From DASXYG01 sp036502625 (lineage in GTDB: Bacteria; Actinomycetota; Actinomycetes; Streptosporangiales; Streptosporangiaceae), in NCBI GenBank assembly GCA_036502625.1, contig DASXYG010000076.1, positions 1-35,595 of the forward strand: a stretch of DNA of 35,595 nucleotides, given 5' to 3'. This document shows, piece after piece, positions 23,296-31,638 of this stretch; position 1 is the first letter of the stretch; every line of letters starts with the position of its first letter. Position numbers and translations under genes: made by a program. The notes under the pieces are model-generated. The model made no database searches, was not told the DNA's origin, and saw only the letters and a list, made by a program, of their open reading frames with translations.

Positions 23296-24439
23296 CCTCC
23301 GGGTCGCGCAGCTCCGGGCCGTCGGCGTCCAGGCGCGGCGCACGCGGCACCGGGGCCGGCGGCGTACGGGAGTAGCGCACCGGGAAGCGCGGCTGGCGGA
23401 GCGTGCCGCCGTCGGGAGATTCGACCGTGTCGAACAGGCCGACGGCGGTGGCGTGCGCGTCGGTGAACAGGTCCTCGGTCGAGCGGATCGGCGTCGCCGG
23501 GACGCCCGCGGCGTCGAGTGCCGCCAGCCACTCACCGGTCGTCCGCGCCGTCAGCGCGTCGGCGACCATCGCGTACAGCTCGTCGATGTGCTCGGTGCGC
23601 TGGGTGATCGTGGCGTAGCGCGGCTCGGCGGCCAGCTCGGGGCGGCCGATGAGGTCGAAGAACGCGCGCCACTGGCCGTCGGTGTAGACGAGCACGCCGA
23701 TGTGGCCGTCGCGGGTGCGGTACGGGCGGCGGTGCGGCGAGGACGTGCGCGCGTAGCCGGTGGGGCCGGCGGGCGGGTCGTGCACCCAGCCGCCCTGCTG
23801 GTCCAGCAGCATGAAACCGGCCATGGTCTCGAACATGGGCACCTCGACGGCCTGGCCGGGGCCGTCGCCGCGTTCGTACAGCGCGGCCAGGATCGCCGAC
23901 AGGGCCATCAGCCCGACGACCTTGTCCGCGATGGGCGTGCGGACGTACGCGGGCTCGCCGCCGGTGCCCTGGACGTCCGCGAGGCCGCACACCGCCTGGA
24001 TGACGTCGTCGTACGCGGCCTTGTCGCGGTACGGGCCGTCGGAGCCGAAGCCCTGGAGGGCGGTGTAGACGCAGCGCGGGTTGGCGGCGGCGATGTCATC
24101 GGGGCCGATGCCGAGCTTGGCGGCCGCGCGCGGGCGCATGGCGTGCACGAACACGTCGGCGGTCGCGGCCAGGGCGAGGAGCGTGCGGTGGTCCGCGGGG
24201 TCCTTGAGGTCGAGGACGACGCTGCGCTTGCCCCGGTTGGCGTTGAGGAACACCGGGCCCATGCCGGCGTCGCCGCCCACGCCGACCCCGCGCACGACGT
24301 CGCCGCCCGGCGCCTCCACCTTGATCACCTCGGCGCCCATCTGCGCCATCAGCAGCGTGCAGTACGGCCCCATGAACGTGGTGGACAGGTCGACCACGCG
24401 GACGCCCGCCAGCGGGCCGGTGGTGTACGGCTCAGGCAT
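23270..24439 (-). CDS. Family III CoA-transferase (CaiB/BaiF type)
   Basis: 389-residue cytoplasmic enzyme that moves CoA between carboxylic acids. Family stretches are LAGVRVVDLSTTFMGPYCTLLMAQMGAEVIKVEAP (10-44), FLNANRGKRSVVLDLKDP (64-81), and RTPIADKVVGLMALSAILAALYERGDGPGQAVEVPMFE, where D172 is the expected catalytic aspartate. It lacks the racemase His-Asp pattern found in the other CoA-transferase-fold protein of this cluster. Start ATG at 24439 lies inside the upstream acyl-CoA dehydrogenase gene (8-base overlap). It is the last gene of the tandem-TetR operon. Confidence 0.92.
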   Translation of the reverse strand: MPEPYTTGPLAGVRVVDLSTTFMGPYCTLLMAQMGAEVIKVEAPGGDVVRGVGVGGDAGMGPVFLNANRGKRSVVLDLKDPADHRTLLALAATADVFVHAMRPRAAAKLGIGPDDIAAANPRCVYTALQGFGSDGPYRDKAAYDDVIQAVCGLADVQGTGGEPAYVRTPIADKVVGLMALSAILAALYERGDGPGQAVEVPMFETMAGFMLLDQQGGWVHDPPAGPTGYARTSSPHRRPYRTRDGHIGVLVYTDGQWRAFFDLIGRPELAAEPRYATITQRTEHIDELYAMVADALTARTTGEWLAALDAAGVPATPIRSTEDLFTDAHATAVGLFDTVESPDGGTLRQPRFPVRYSRTPPAPVPRAPRLDADGPELRDPEVRRGPAPG

Positions 24440-25478
24440 GGACGCCTCCGCTGGTCAGCAGCCGCCACAGCCCCTCGGACCCACCCGCGGCCACCAGGTC
24501 GCCGAGCTCCGCGCTCCACACGCCCTCGGCCCCGTACTCGTCCCGCCACGCCAGCAGCCGCCGCGTGAAGGTATGCAGCGCGTGCTCCTGGGTGAACCCG
24601 ATCGCCCCGTGCACCTGATGCCCGGTAGCCACGGCGATCCCCGCGGCCCGCCCCGCACCGACCTTCGCCGCCGCGGCCGCCGCCCACGCGGCGTCCGCAC
24701 TCTCATCGGCGAGCGCCACGGCCAGGTCGGCCATCGCCTCGGCCTGTTCGACCGCCCCCGCGAGCTCGGCCAGCTCCTGCTGGACGGCCTGGAAGCGGCC
24801 GATCGGACGGCCGAACTGCTCACGCTCGCCCGCGTAGCGCACGGTCAGGTCGAGGACGCGGCGCGCCGCGCCGGTGATCGCCACCGCACGGGCCAGCGCC
24901 GCACGCGCCCGCATGTCGCGTACGGCCACCCCGCGTACGGCCACCCCGCGTACGGCCTCCGCCACCGGCGCGCCCTCCACGGCCAGGTCGTCGCGCGGCT
25001 CACCCCCGGTGTTCACCCCCGCGCTGACCCGCACCAGAGCCGGATCGAGCAGCGCCACCCGGATCGCGCCCGCGTCCTCCTCGGCCGCGATCACCGCGAC
25101 CCCCGCCGCGTGCCGCCCCCACGGGACGCCGCGCAGCACCCCGGACGCCGTCCCGTCCGCGGCGACCGTCCACCCCGGCGGGGCGAACGCCGCGGTCAGC
25201 GGGCCGTCGGGCAGCGGGATCCCGGCGGCGGTCAGCGCCCGTACGGCGACGAACGCGTGGTCGGCGTACGGCACCGGGGCCGCGTGGTAGCCGCACGCGC
25301 GCGCCACCACCGCGGCGTCCGCGAGCGTCCCGCCCGCGCCGCCGCGCTCCTCGGGCACCCCGATGCCGGTCAGCCCCAGGTCCGCCAGCCGCGCCCACAG
25401 CCCCGGGTCCCACCCCGTGTCCACGCCCGGGGAACCGGCCAGCAGGTCGTTGACGGTCTCGGACAGCAGGTCGCTCAT
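24432..25478 (-). CDS. Acyl-CoA dehydrogenase, short partner subunit
   Basis: 348 residues. The N-terminal part is divergent (GVPEERGGAGGTLADAAVVARACG at 40-63). The C-terminal helical domain keeps the FAD-contact stretch YAGEREQFGRPIGRFQAVQQELAELA (215-240) and HQVHGAIGFTQEHALHTF. Length and divergence resemble the FadE18/FadE28-type subunits of mycobacterial heterotetrameric acyl-CoA dehydrogenases, which need a longer partner. That partner would be the gene directly upstream; the stop of the partner and the ATG here share one base (TGATG). A 15-bp tandem repeat adds VRGVA-type repeats near residues 176-188. Confidence 0.9.
   Translation of the reverse strand: MSDLLSETVNDLLAGSPGVDTGWDPGLWARLADLGLTGIGVPEERGGAGGTLADAAVVARACGYHAAPVPYADHAFVAVRALTAAGIPLPDGPLTAAFAPPGWTVAADGTASGVLRGVPWGRHAAGVAVIAAEEDAGAIRVALLDPALVRVSAGVNTGGEPRDDLAVEGAPVAEAVRGVAVRGVAVRDMRARAALARAVAITGAARRVLDLTVRYAGEREQFGRPIGRFQAVQQELAELAGAVEQAEAMADLAVALADESADAAWAAAAAAKVGAGRAAGIAVATGHQVHGAIGFTQEHALHTFTRRLLAWRDEYGAEGVWSAELGDLVAAGGSEGLWRLLTSGGVHA
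24917..24961. repeat. 15-bp tandem repeat inside the acyl-CoA dehydrogenase gene
   Basis: Two exact copies of cgcgtacggccaccc (24917-24931, 24932-24946) are followed by a third with two changes (24947-24961). Read on the coding strand they give the five-residue repeat GVAVR. The unit is a multiple of three, so copy-number change would keep the frame. Confidence 0.85.
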
Positions 25479-26593
25479 CACCGCACCCCCAGCGAGCGCG
25501 CCACGACGCCGCGCAGGATCTCGTTCGTACCGCCGCGCAGCGTGAACGCGGGCGCGGCGAGCTGCGCCTCGGCGAGCAGCCCGCCCAGCTCGGCGGGCAC
25601 CGCGGGCGCGCCGGGATGGGTCCACGCGCGGCGCACCGTCTCGATGGACTCCCGCTCCAAAGCCGTCCCCATGTCCTTGATCAGCGCCGCTCGGGTGTTC
25701 GGCGACTCGCCGCGCTGCAGCATCCCGGTGACGCCCACGGACATCGTGCGCAGCGCCCACAGCCGGGCCACGAGGTCGCCGAGGTCGGCGCGCGCGGCGT
25801 CCGGCAGCGTCGCGGCGGCGTCCGCGTGCGCGGCGACCAGCGGGTACGTGGACAGGAACCGCTCGGGCCCGCTGCGCTCGTACGCCAGCTCGGCCATCAC
25901 CTGCGCCCAGCCGCCGCCGACCGTGCCCACCACCCTCTCGTCCGGCACGTACACCCCGTCCAGCACGACCTCGGTGAAGTGCTCCTCGCCCGTGAGGATC
26001 TTGATGGGCCTGATCTCGATGCCCGGCGAGGACAGGTCGATCAGGAACTGGCTCAGCCCGGCGTGCCGATCCTCCGACCGCGGCGCCGTACGGACCAGCG
26101 TCACCGCGTAGTGGCTGCGGTGCGCGTGGCTGGTCCAGATCTTGCGCCCGGTGACCCGCCACCCCGCGCCGTCGCGCTCCGCGCGGGTGCGGATGGACGC
26201 GAGGTCGGACCCGGAGTCCGGCTCGGACATGCCGATCGCGGCGAACACCTCGCCGCGCGCGATGCCGGGCAGCACGGTACGCCGCTGCTCCTCGGTGCCG
26301 AACCGCAGCAGCAGCGGCCCGGTCTGCCGGTCGGCGATCCAGTGCGCGGCCACCGGCGCGCCCGCGGCCAGCAGCTCCTCGATCACCACGAACCGCTCCG
26401 CGGCGGTGCGCTCGTGGCCGCCGTACTCCTTCGGCCAGGTCATGCCGAGCCAGCCGCGCTCGCCGAGCATCCGGGAGAACCGCGGCGAGTGGCCGCGCAG
26501 CCACGAGTCGCAGACCGGTTCGAACACGCCGTCGTCGCGGCAGGTGCGCAGGAAGTCGCGCACCTCGGCGCGCAGCGCGCCATCGTCGCCCAT
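25478..26593 (-). CDS. Acyl-CoA dehydrogenase, catalytic partner subunit
   Basis: 371 residues. The FAD/substrate core AAIGMSEPDSGSDLASIRTRAERDGAGWRVTGRKIWTSHAH (118-158) is intact. The catalytic Glu of MCAD-type enzymes is replaced (LRGGTNEILR near 352-361, where YEGT is usual). E239 in AYERSGPERF lies where isovaleryl-CoA dehydrogenase has its base, so it probably takes over. This matches the FadE17/FadE29-like partner of steroid-type heterotetramers. Start: second ATG at 26593, five bases after GGAGG; the first ATG at 26596 is too close to it. The start overlaps the TetR stop (TGATG). Confidence 0.92.
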   Translation of the reverse strand: MGDDGALRAEVRDFLRTCRDDGVFEPVCDSWLRGHSPRFSRMLGERGWLGMTWPKEYGGHERTAAERFVVIEELLAAGAPVAAHWIADRQTGPLLLRFGTEEQRRTVLPGIARGEVFAAIGMSEPDSGSDLASIRTRAERDGAGWRVTGRKIWTSHAHRSHYAVTLVRTAPRSEDRHAGLSQFLIDLSSPGIEIRPIKILTGEEHFTEVVLDGVYVPDERVVGTVGGGWAQVMAELAYERSGPERFLSTYPLVAAHADAAATLPDAARADLGDLVARLWALRTMSVGVTGMLQRGESPNTRAALIKDMGTALERESIETVRRAWTHPGAPAVPAELGGLLAEAQLAAPAFTLRGGTNEILRGVVARSLGVR

Positions 26594-27807
26594 CATCGCC
26601 TCCGATCGGTCGGCGCGGTGAGCACGGCACGGCCCACCGCCGTCAGGCAGGCGTCCAGGTCGCCGCGCGCCCGCAGCGCGCGCACCTGGACCAGGTCGTT
26701 GATCACGGACATCGCCGCGTAGACGCGGACGCGGGCGGCCGTCGCGTCGATGCCGGGGTGCAGCCGGCGCACCGCGCCGATCCACTCGGCGACGACGTCG
26801 CGCCGGGCGCGGTGGATGTCCGGCCGCGCCTCCTCGGGGAGGTGCGCCACCTCGGTCAGCGACACGGACAGCAGGTCGGTGTGCGCCAGTGCGAACCCGG
26901 CGTAGCCGCGCAGCAGCCGTTCCACGGCGTCCTGGGGGGATTCGGCCTCGGCGAGCGCGGCGTTGGTGGCCAGCGCCAGCGACTCGGTCGTCCGGGCCAG
27001 CAGTACGGCCAGGATCTCCTGCTTGGACGCGAAGTGCGCGTACACGCTCGGCCCGGTCACCCGTACGGCGGCGCCCAGGTCGGCGACGCTCACCCCGGCG
27101 TAGCCGCGCTCGCGGAACAGCCGCGCGGCCGCGGCCAGGAGCTCCTCCCGCCGCGACAGGTGCGCCGCCCGGCTCGGAGTGTCGGGGCACGTCCGTACGG
27201 GCGCACCGCTCGGCAGGTGCGCGGTGGCGGCGGCGTGGCCCATGTCGCACAGCAGCGCCACCGCGCGCTCGGCGGGCTCCGGGACGCGGTGCGTGGACAG
27301 GCTGGTCAGCGCCGCGATCGCGGCGCGCGCCCGCAGGTCGGCGTCGGAACCGGGCGCCGCCGGGCCGCCCCGCGCCGTGATCGCCGCCGCGACGTCCGCG
27401 TTGATCGCGAGCAGGATGTCGCGGAGCCTGTCCCGGTCGGCGGCGTCGAGGGACCGGCTCTCCCGCTTCCACAGGGTCGTCACGCCGTGGTGGTCGCTGA
27501 CGGCACCGGACGCCACGGCGTACAGGACGCGCTCCAGGACCACCGGCGGCGGGCCGCCGGACGCGCGGGCGACGGCCACGGCCGCGGCGGCGTGCTCGAC
27601 GCCGTCGAGCACCACGTGGGTGAGCAGCGCGCGCTTGTTCGGGAAGTGGCGGTAGATCGCGGGCGCCGTGATGCCGACCGCCTCGGCGACCTCGCCCAGT
27701 TGGACACCGTGGAAGCCGCGCGCGGCGAACTGGGTGACCGCGGCCCGGGTGATGTGCGACCGGCGGTCGCGTGGCCGCCGGGCGCGCGGCGGCGCCGGTT
27801 CCACCAT
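26593..27807 (-). CDS. Mce3R-like tandem TetR regulator
   Basis: 404-residue fusion of two complete TetR units. The first helix-turn-helix is VQLGEVAEAVGITAPAIYRHFPNKRALL (about 35-62) with its own ligand domain to about 200. The second is VSVADLGAAVRVTGPSVYAHFASKQEIL (about 239-266) with a second ligand domain to the end. Such tandem TetR proteins are unusual. The best-known is Mycobacterium tuberculosis Mce3R (about 406 residues), which controls mce3 and a fadE17-fadE18 region. Here it leads an operon with a paired acyl-CoA dehydrogenase and is divergent from the rest of the catabolic genes. ATG at 27807 is preferred; a TTG ten codons upstream is possible. Confidence 0.9.
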   Translation of the reverse strand: MVEPAPPRARRPRDRRSHITRAAVTQFAARGFHGVQLGEVAEAVGITAPAIYRHFPNKRALLTHVVLDGVEHAAAAVAVARASGGPPPVVLERVLYAVASGAVSDHHGVTTLWKRESRSLDAADRDRLRDILLAINADVAAAITARGGPAAPGSDADLRARAAIAALTSLSTHRVPEPAERAVALLCDMGHAAATAHLPSGAPVRTCPDTPSRAAHLSRREELLAAAARLFRERGYAGVSVADLGAAVRVTGPSVYAHFASKQEILAVLLARTTESLALATNAALAEAESPQDAVERLLRGYAGFALAHTDLLSVSLTEVAHLPEEARPDIHRARRDVVAEWIGAVRRLHPGIDATAARVRVYAAMSVINDLVQVRALRARGDLDACLTAVGRAVLTAPTDRRR

Positions 27808-27856
27808 CGTCTCCCTGAGCTCACGGAGATTGATCAACCTTCTGGTGATTCACATA

Positions 27857-27886
27857 TTGACACTGCCCCGAAGCAATACACAAGAT
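27857..27886 (+). promoter_or_regulatory. Candidate promoter of the plus-strand catabolic operon
   Basis: A consensus -35 TTGACA (27857-27862) is followed after 18 bases by a weak -10 CAAGAT (27881-27886), about 40 bases before the SDR start. The 120-base gap between the tandem TetR and SDR genes is much richer in A and T than its surroundings. It also holds a 9-base palindrome gtgattcac (27845-27853). No long perfect inverted repeat is present, which would fit a tandem TetR protein reading an asymmetric site. Confidence 0.5.
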
Positions 27887-27927
27887 TGCGAACATCTGCA
27901 CCTAACGTCTGTTCACTTAGGAGTCCG

Positions 27928-28848
27928 ATGGGCATTTGCGACGGTCGGGTGGCGGTGATCACCGGCGCCGGCCGCGGCATCGGCCGCGAGTACGCCTTGG
28001 AGTTCGCACGCCAGGGCGCCAAGGTGGTCGTGAACGATCTCGGCGGAGAGCGCGATGGGACGGGCGCGGACGCGTCACCGGCCGCACAGGTCGTCGCGGA
28101 GATCCGCGCGCTCGGCGGCGATGCGGTCGCCGACGGCGGCGACGTCTCGGACTGGGACGACGCCAAGCGCATGATCGACACCGCGATCGACACGTACGGC
28201 TCGCTGGACATCCTGGTCTCCAACGCCGGAATTCTCCGCGACCGCGCGCTGGTCAACATGACCGAGCAGGAGTGGGACGGCGTCATCCGGGTCCACCTGC
28301 GCGGCACGTTCGCCCCGGCGCGGCACGCCGCGGCGTACTGGCGCGCGAAGTCCAAGGCGGGCGAGGCCGTCGACGGCCGCCTGATCACGACCAGCTCCTC
28401 CACCGGCCTGTTCGGCAACATCGGCCAGACGAACTACGCGGCCGCCAAGGCGGGCATCGCGGCGTTCACCGTGACCGCCGCCAAGGAGCTGGGCCGCTAC
28501 GGCGTCACCGCGAACTGCGTCTACCCCGGCGCGGCCTCCCGGCTGACCGCCGACCTGACCCGTTACGAGGACTCCGACCCGGAGTCCGAGGCCCGCAGCC
28601 CCGCCTCGATCGCGCCGCTGGTGGTGTGGCTCGGCTCTCCGGAGTCCACGGACATCACCGGGCGCGTGTTCGGCACCCGCGGCCACCGCATCACGGTCGC
28701 CGAGGGCTGGCGCGCCGGCCCGTACGTCGACGGCGAATCGCGCTGGGACCCGGCGGAGCTCGGGAAGATCGTCCCCGGCCTGGTGGCCGAGGCCCAACCG
28801 AACGCGACGTTCCCGATGGGCGAGACCCCTTCCGGAGAGGATGCCTGA
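27928..28848 (+). CDS. Short-chain dehydrogenase/reductase (17beta-HSD4-like)
   Basis: 306 residues. The cofactor motif TGAGRGIG (12-19) is followed by NAG (99-101), the catalytic Ser near 157, and YAAAK (Y170, K174). DLGGERDGTGADASPAAQVV after the second strand is typical of the hydroxyacyl-CoA dehydrogenase branch related to the multifunctional peroxisomal enzyme and steroid-cluster SDRs. It probably oxidises a 3-hydroxyacyl-CoA intermediate. AGGAG lies five bases before the ATG. It is first in the plus-strand operon, divergent from the tandem TetR gene, and overlaps the DUF35 gene region. Confidence 0.92.
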   Translation: MGICDGRVAVITGAGRGIGREYALEFARQGAKVVVNDLGGERDGTGADASPAAQVVAEIRALGGDAVADGGDVSDWDDAKRMIDTAIDTYGSLDILVSNAGILRDRALVNMTEQEWDGVIRVHLRGTFAPARHAAAYWRAKSKAGEAVDGRLITTSSSTGLFGNIGQTNYAAAKAGIAAFTVTAAKELGRYGVTANCVYPGAASRLTADLTRYEDSDPESEARSPASIAPLVVWLGSPESTDITGRVFGTRGHRITVAEGWRAGPYVDGESRWDPAELGKIVPGLVAEAQPNATFPMGETPSGEDA

Positions 28849-28849
28849 C

Positions 28850-29260
28850 ATGCCAGGAAAGGTGGAACCCAAGCCGACGCCGGTCACCCAGCCCTTCTGG
28901 GACGGCACCAAGGCGGGGGAACTGCGCATCCAGCGCTGCGACGACTGCGGCGAGCACGTGTTCTACCCGCGCTCCGGCTGCCCGTTCTGCGGGTCGACGG
29001 CGCTGAGCTGGGTGACCGCGAGCGGCGACGCGACGCTGGACTCGTACGTCATCAGCCATCACCCGGCCCCCGGGTTCGAGGCGCCGTACGTCATCGCGAT
29101 CGTGAAGCTGGCCGAAGGCCCGCGGATGCTCAGCAATGTCGTCGGGGTCGCGCCCGAGCCGGACAACCTGCCGCTCGACCTGCCGCTGCGCGTGACGTTC
29201 GAGGAGCGCGGCGAACAGGTCCTGCCCCTGTTCACGCCTGCCGAGGGAGCCGCCAAGTGA
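28850..29260 (+). CDS. DUF35 zinc-ribbon/OB-fold protein, thiolase partner
   Basis: 136 residues. The rubredoxin-like zinc ribbon uses C30, C33, C44 and C47 (RCDDCGEHVFYPRSGCPFCGS). The OB-fold follows, with DSYVISHHPAPGFEAPYVIAIVKLAEGPRMLSNVVG (about 66-101). DUF35 proteins form obligate complexes with thiolase-like proteins, for example the Ltp2/ChsH2 steroid aldolase, where they channel the CoA substrate. Here no MaoC hydratase domain is fused. ATG at 28850 is nine bases after GGAGAGG; ATG at 28841 lies directly on that site and is less likely. Its stop overlaps the thiolase start by GTGA. Confidence 0.9.
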   Translation: MPGKVEPKPTPVTQPFWDGTKAGELRIQRCDDCGEHVFYPRSGCPFCGSTALSWVTASGDATLDSYVISHHPAPGFEAPYVIAIVKLAEGPRMLSNVVGVAPEPDNLPLDLPLRVTFEERGEQVLPLFTPAEGAAK

Positions 29261-30396
29261 AGCCGGGAGACGTCGCGATCGCGGGCGCCGCCGAGACCGA
29301 TCTCGGCGCGCTGCCCGGAATGTCGGAACTGGACCTGCGGGCCGACGCGGCGCGCCGCGCGCTCGCCGACGCCGGCCTGACCCTGGCGGACGTCGACGGC
29401 ATCACGTCGGCCACCGAGTCGCCCATCGACGTGGCGCACTACCTGGGCGTCACGCCGTCCTGGTACGACGGCACGAGCGTGGGCGGCTGCTCCTTCCTCG
29501 TGCACGTACGCCACGCCGCCGCCGCGATCGCGGCCGGCATGTGCTCGACCGTGCTGGTGCTGCACGGCGAGTCGGGCCGCTCCGGCGTGGGCCGCCCGCC
29601 GCGCGCGCGGTCGGCCGACTCGGTGTTCCAGCAGTTCGAGGCGCCGTTCGGGGTGTTCGGCCCGCCGACGATGTTCACGCTGCCCGTGATGCGCTACCTC
29701 CAGGACACCGGCACCTCGCGCGAACAGCTCGCCGCCGTGCCGGCCATGCAGAGCCGGTGGGCCGCGGGCAACCCGCGCGCCAGCCGCAACAAGGAGGTGA
29801 GCGTCGAGGACGTCATGAACTCGCGGCTCATCGCCTGGCCGTTCCACAAGCTGGAGTGCTGCGTGGTCACCGACGGCGGCGGCGCCCTGGTCGTCACCTC
29901 CGCCGAGCGCGCCGCCGACCTGCGCCGTCCGCCGGTCTACATCCTCGGCACCGGCGAGGCCTGCGACAGCCCGCTGGTGTCGCAGATGGACGACCTGACG
30001 CGCTCCAAGGCGTTCCGCCGCTCCAGCTCCGCCGCGTTCGAGGCCGCCGGGATCACCACCGGCGACGTCGACCACCTGATGGTCTACGACGCCTTCGCGC
30101 ACCTGCCGCTGTACGGCCTGGAGGACCTCGGGTTCGTCGGCCGCGGCGAGGCGGGCGCGTTCGTCGCCGAGGGCAACACCGCGCCGGGCGGCTCGCTGCC
30201 GATGAACACCAGCGGCGGCGGCCTGTGCTACACGCACACCGGCATGTACGGCATGTTCGCCATGCAGGAGGCCGTACGGCAGCTACGCGGCGAGGCGTTC
30301 CGGCAGGTCGACGACGTTGAGCTGAGCGTCGTCCAGGGCGTCGGCGGGATGTTCACCGCCGCCGCGACCCTCGTCTTCGCCAACCGCAGGCCGTAA
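29257..30396 (+). CDS. Thiolase-like lipid-transfer protein, DUF35 partner
   Basis: 379 residues of the SCP2-thiolase-like branch. Typical stretches are DLRADAARRALADAGLTLADVDGITS (26-51), VGGCSFLVHVRHAAAAIAAGMCSTVLVLHGE (75-105), DHLMVYDAFAHLPLYGLEDLGF and the C-terminal GGGLCYTHTGMYGMFAMQEAVRQLRGE. C78 lies at, or one residue from, the position of the usual nucleophile, so it may be a true thiolase or a Ltp2-like retro-aldolase. Start GTG at 29257 with GAGGGAG upstream overlaps the DUF35 stop. The pair is expected to cleave a CoA thioester in the last step of the route. Confidence 0.9.
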   Translation: MKPGDVAIAGAAETDLGALPGMSELDLRADAARRALADAGLTLADVDGITSATESPIDVAHYLGVTPSWYDGTSVGGCSFLVHVRHAAAAIAAGMCSTVLVLHGESGRSGVGRPPRARSADSVFQQFEAPFGVFGPPTMFTLPVMRYLQDTGTSREQLAAVPAMQSRWAAGNPRASRNKEVSVEDVMNSRLIAWPFHKLECCVVTDGGGALVVTSAERAADLRRPPVYILGTGEACDSPLVSQMDDLTRSKAFRRSSSAAFEAAGITTGDVDHLMVYDAFAHLPLYGLEDLGFVGRGEAGAFVAEGNTAPGGSLPMNTSGGGLCYTHTGMYGMFAMQEAVRQLRGEAFRQVDDVELSVVQGVGGMFTAAATLVFANRRP

Positions 30397-30447
30397 GGGG
30401 GCGCCCGTGTCACCGGAGTTCCGCGCCCGGCCGCGCGGGGGCCGCGC

Positions 30448-31581
30448 ATGAGCGGCCCGCTCGAAGGTGTCCGCGTCGTCGAGCTGGCCGGGCTCGGGCC
30501 CGGCCCGTTCTGCGGCATGCTCCTGTCCGACATGGGCGCCGAGGTGATCCGGGTGACCAGGCCGGACACCGCGCCCGACCCGTACGAGGTGGCCGGGCGC
30601 GGGCGCCGGTCGATCGCGGTCAATCTCAAGGACCCGCGCGGCGCCGAGGTGGTGCTCCGCCTCGCCGAGCGCGCCGACGCGGTGTACGAGGGGTACCGGC
30701 CCGGGGTCGCCGAGCGGCTCGGCATCGGCCCCGACGCCTGCCGGGCGCGCAACCCGCGCCTGGTGTACGGCCGGATGACCGGCTGGGGCCAGGACGGCCC
30801 GCTGGCGGGCACCGCGGGCCACGACATCGACTACATCTCCGTCGCCGGCGCGCTCCACCCGATCGGCCCGGCCGGCGCGCCGCCTCCCCCGCCGCTGAAC
30901 CTGGTCGGCGACTTCGGCGGGGGCGGCATGCTCCTCGCGTTCGGGCTGGTCGCCGGGGTGCTCTCCGCGCGCGCCACCGGCACGGGGCAGGTCGTGGACG
31001 CCGCGATGACCGACGGCTCGGCGCTGCTCACCGCCATGATGCACGGCCGGATGGCGGCCGGCCGCTGGACACCGGACCGCGAGGCCAACATCCTCGACGG
31101 CGCCGCGCCCTTCTACACCACCTACACCTGCGCCGACGGGCGGTACATCGCGGTCGGCGCGATCGAGCCGCAGTTCACCGCGGAGCTGCTCGACGGCCTC
31201 GGCGTCGCCGCCGACGACCCCGACCGCGCCGTGTGGTACGACCAGGCGGCCTGGCCGCGGCTGCGCGACCGGGTCGCGGCGATCTTCGCCACCCGCAGCC
31301 GCGACGAATGGGCGGCGGTCTTCGCCGGTTCGGACGCGTGCGTCGCGCCCGTCCTGTCGCTGGCCGAGGCGCCCGTCCACCCGCACAACGCGGCGCGCGG
31401 CACGTTCGTCACCCAGGACGGCGTGGTGCAGCCGGCGGCCGCGCCGCGCTTCTCCGCGACCCCCGGCGCGCCCGGCGGCCCGCCGCGCGCCCCCGGCCAG
31501 GACACCGACGCCGTCCTCGCCGACCACGGCTTCACCGCGGCGGAGGTCGCCGGCCTGCGCGGCGCCTCCGTCGTCTGCTGA
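30448..31581 (+). CDS. Alpha-methylacyl-CoA racemase
   Basis: 377 residues, CoA-transferase III fold. The catalytic residues of the mycobacterial racemase MCR (His126, Asp156, Glu241) are found one position earlier: H125 in GHDIDYI, D155 in LVGDFGGGG and E240 in GAIEPQF. The enzyme switches (2R)- and (2S)-2-methylacyl-CoA, which is needed because acyl-CoA dehydrogenases accept only one form. It lies 51 bases after the thiolase gene with only a weak G-rich ribosome site. The racemase assignment is stronger than for a generic CoA-transferase because all three residues and their spacing agree. Confidence 0.92.
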   Translation: MSGPLEGVRVVELAGLGPGPFCGMLLSDMGAEVIRVTRPDTAPDPYEVAGRGRRSIAVNLKDPRGAEVVLRLAERADAVYEGYRPGVAERLGIGPDACRARNPRLVYGRMTGWGQDGPLAGTAGHDIDYISVAGALHPIGPAGAPPPPPLNLVGDFGGGGMLLAFGLVAGVLSARATGTGQVVDAAMTDGSALLTAMMHGRMAAGRWTPDREANILDGAAPFYTTYTCADGRYIAVGAIEPQFTAELLDGLGVAADDPDRAVWYDQAAWPRLRDRVAAIFATRSRDEWAAVFAGSDACVAPVLSLAEAPVHPHNAARGTFVTQDGVVQPAAAPRFSATPGAPGGPPRAPGQDTDAVLADHGFTAAEVAGLRGASVVC

Positions 31582-31638
31582 CCCGCAGCGTCCGCTCCCG
31601 TACGGGGGCGGCGTCCGCAGAGGAAGGTTCCGCTGACC

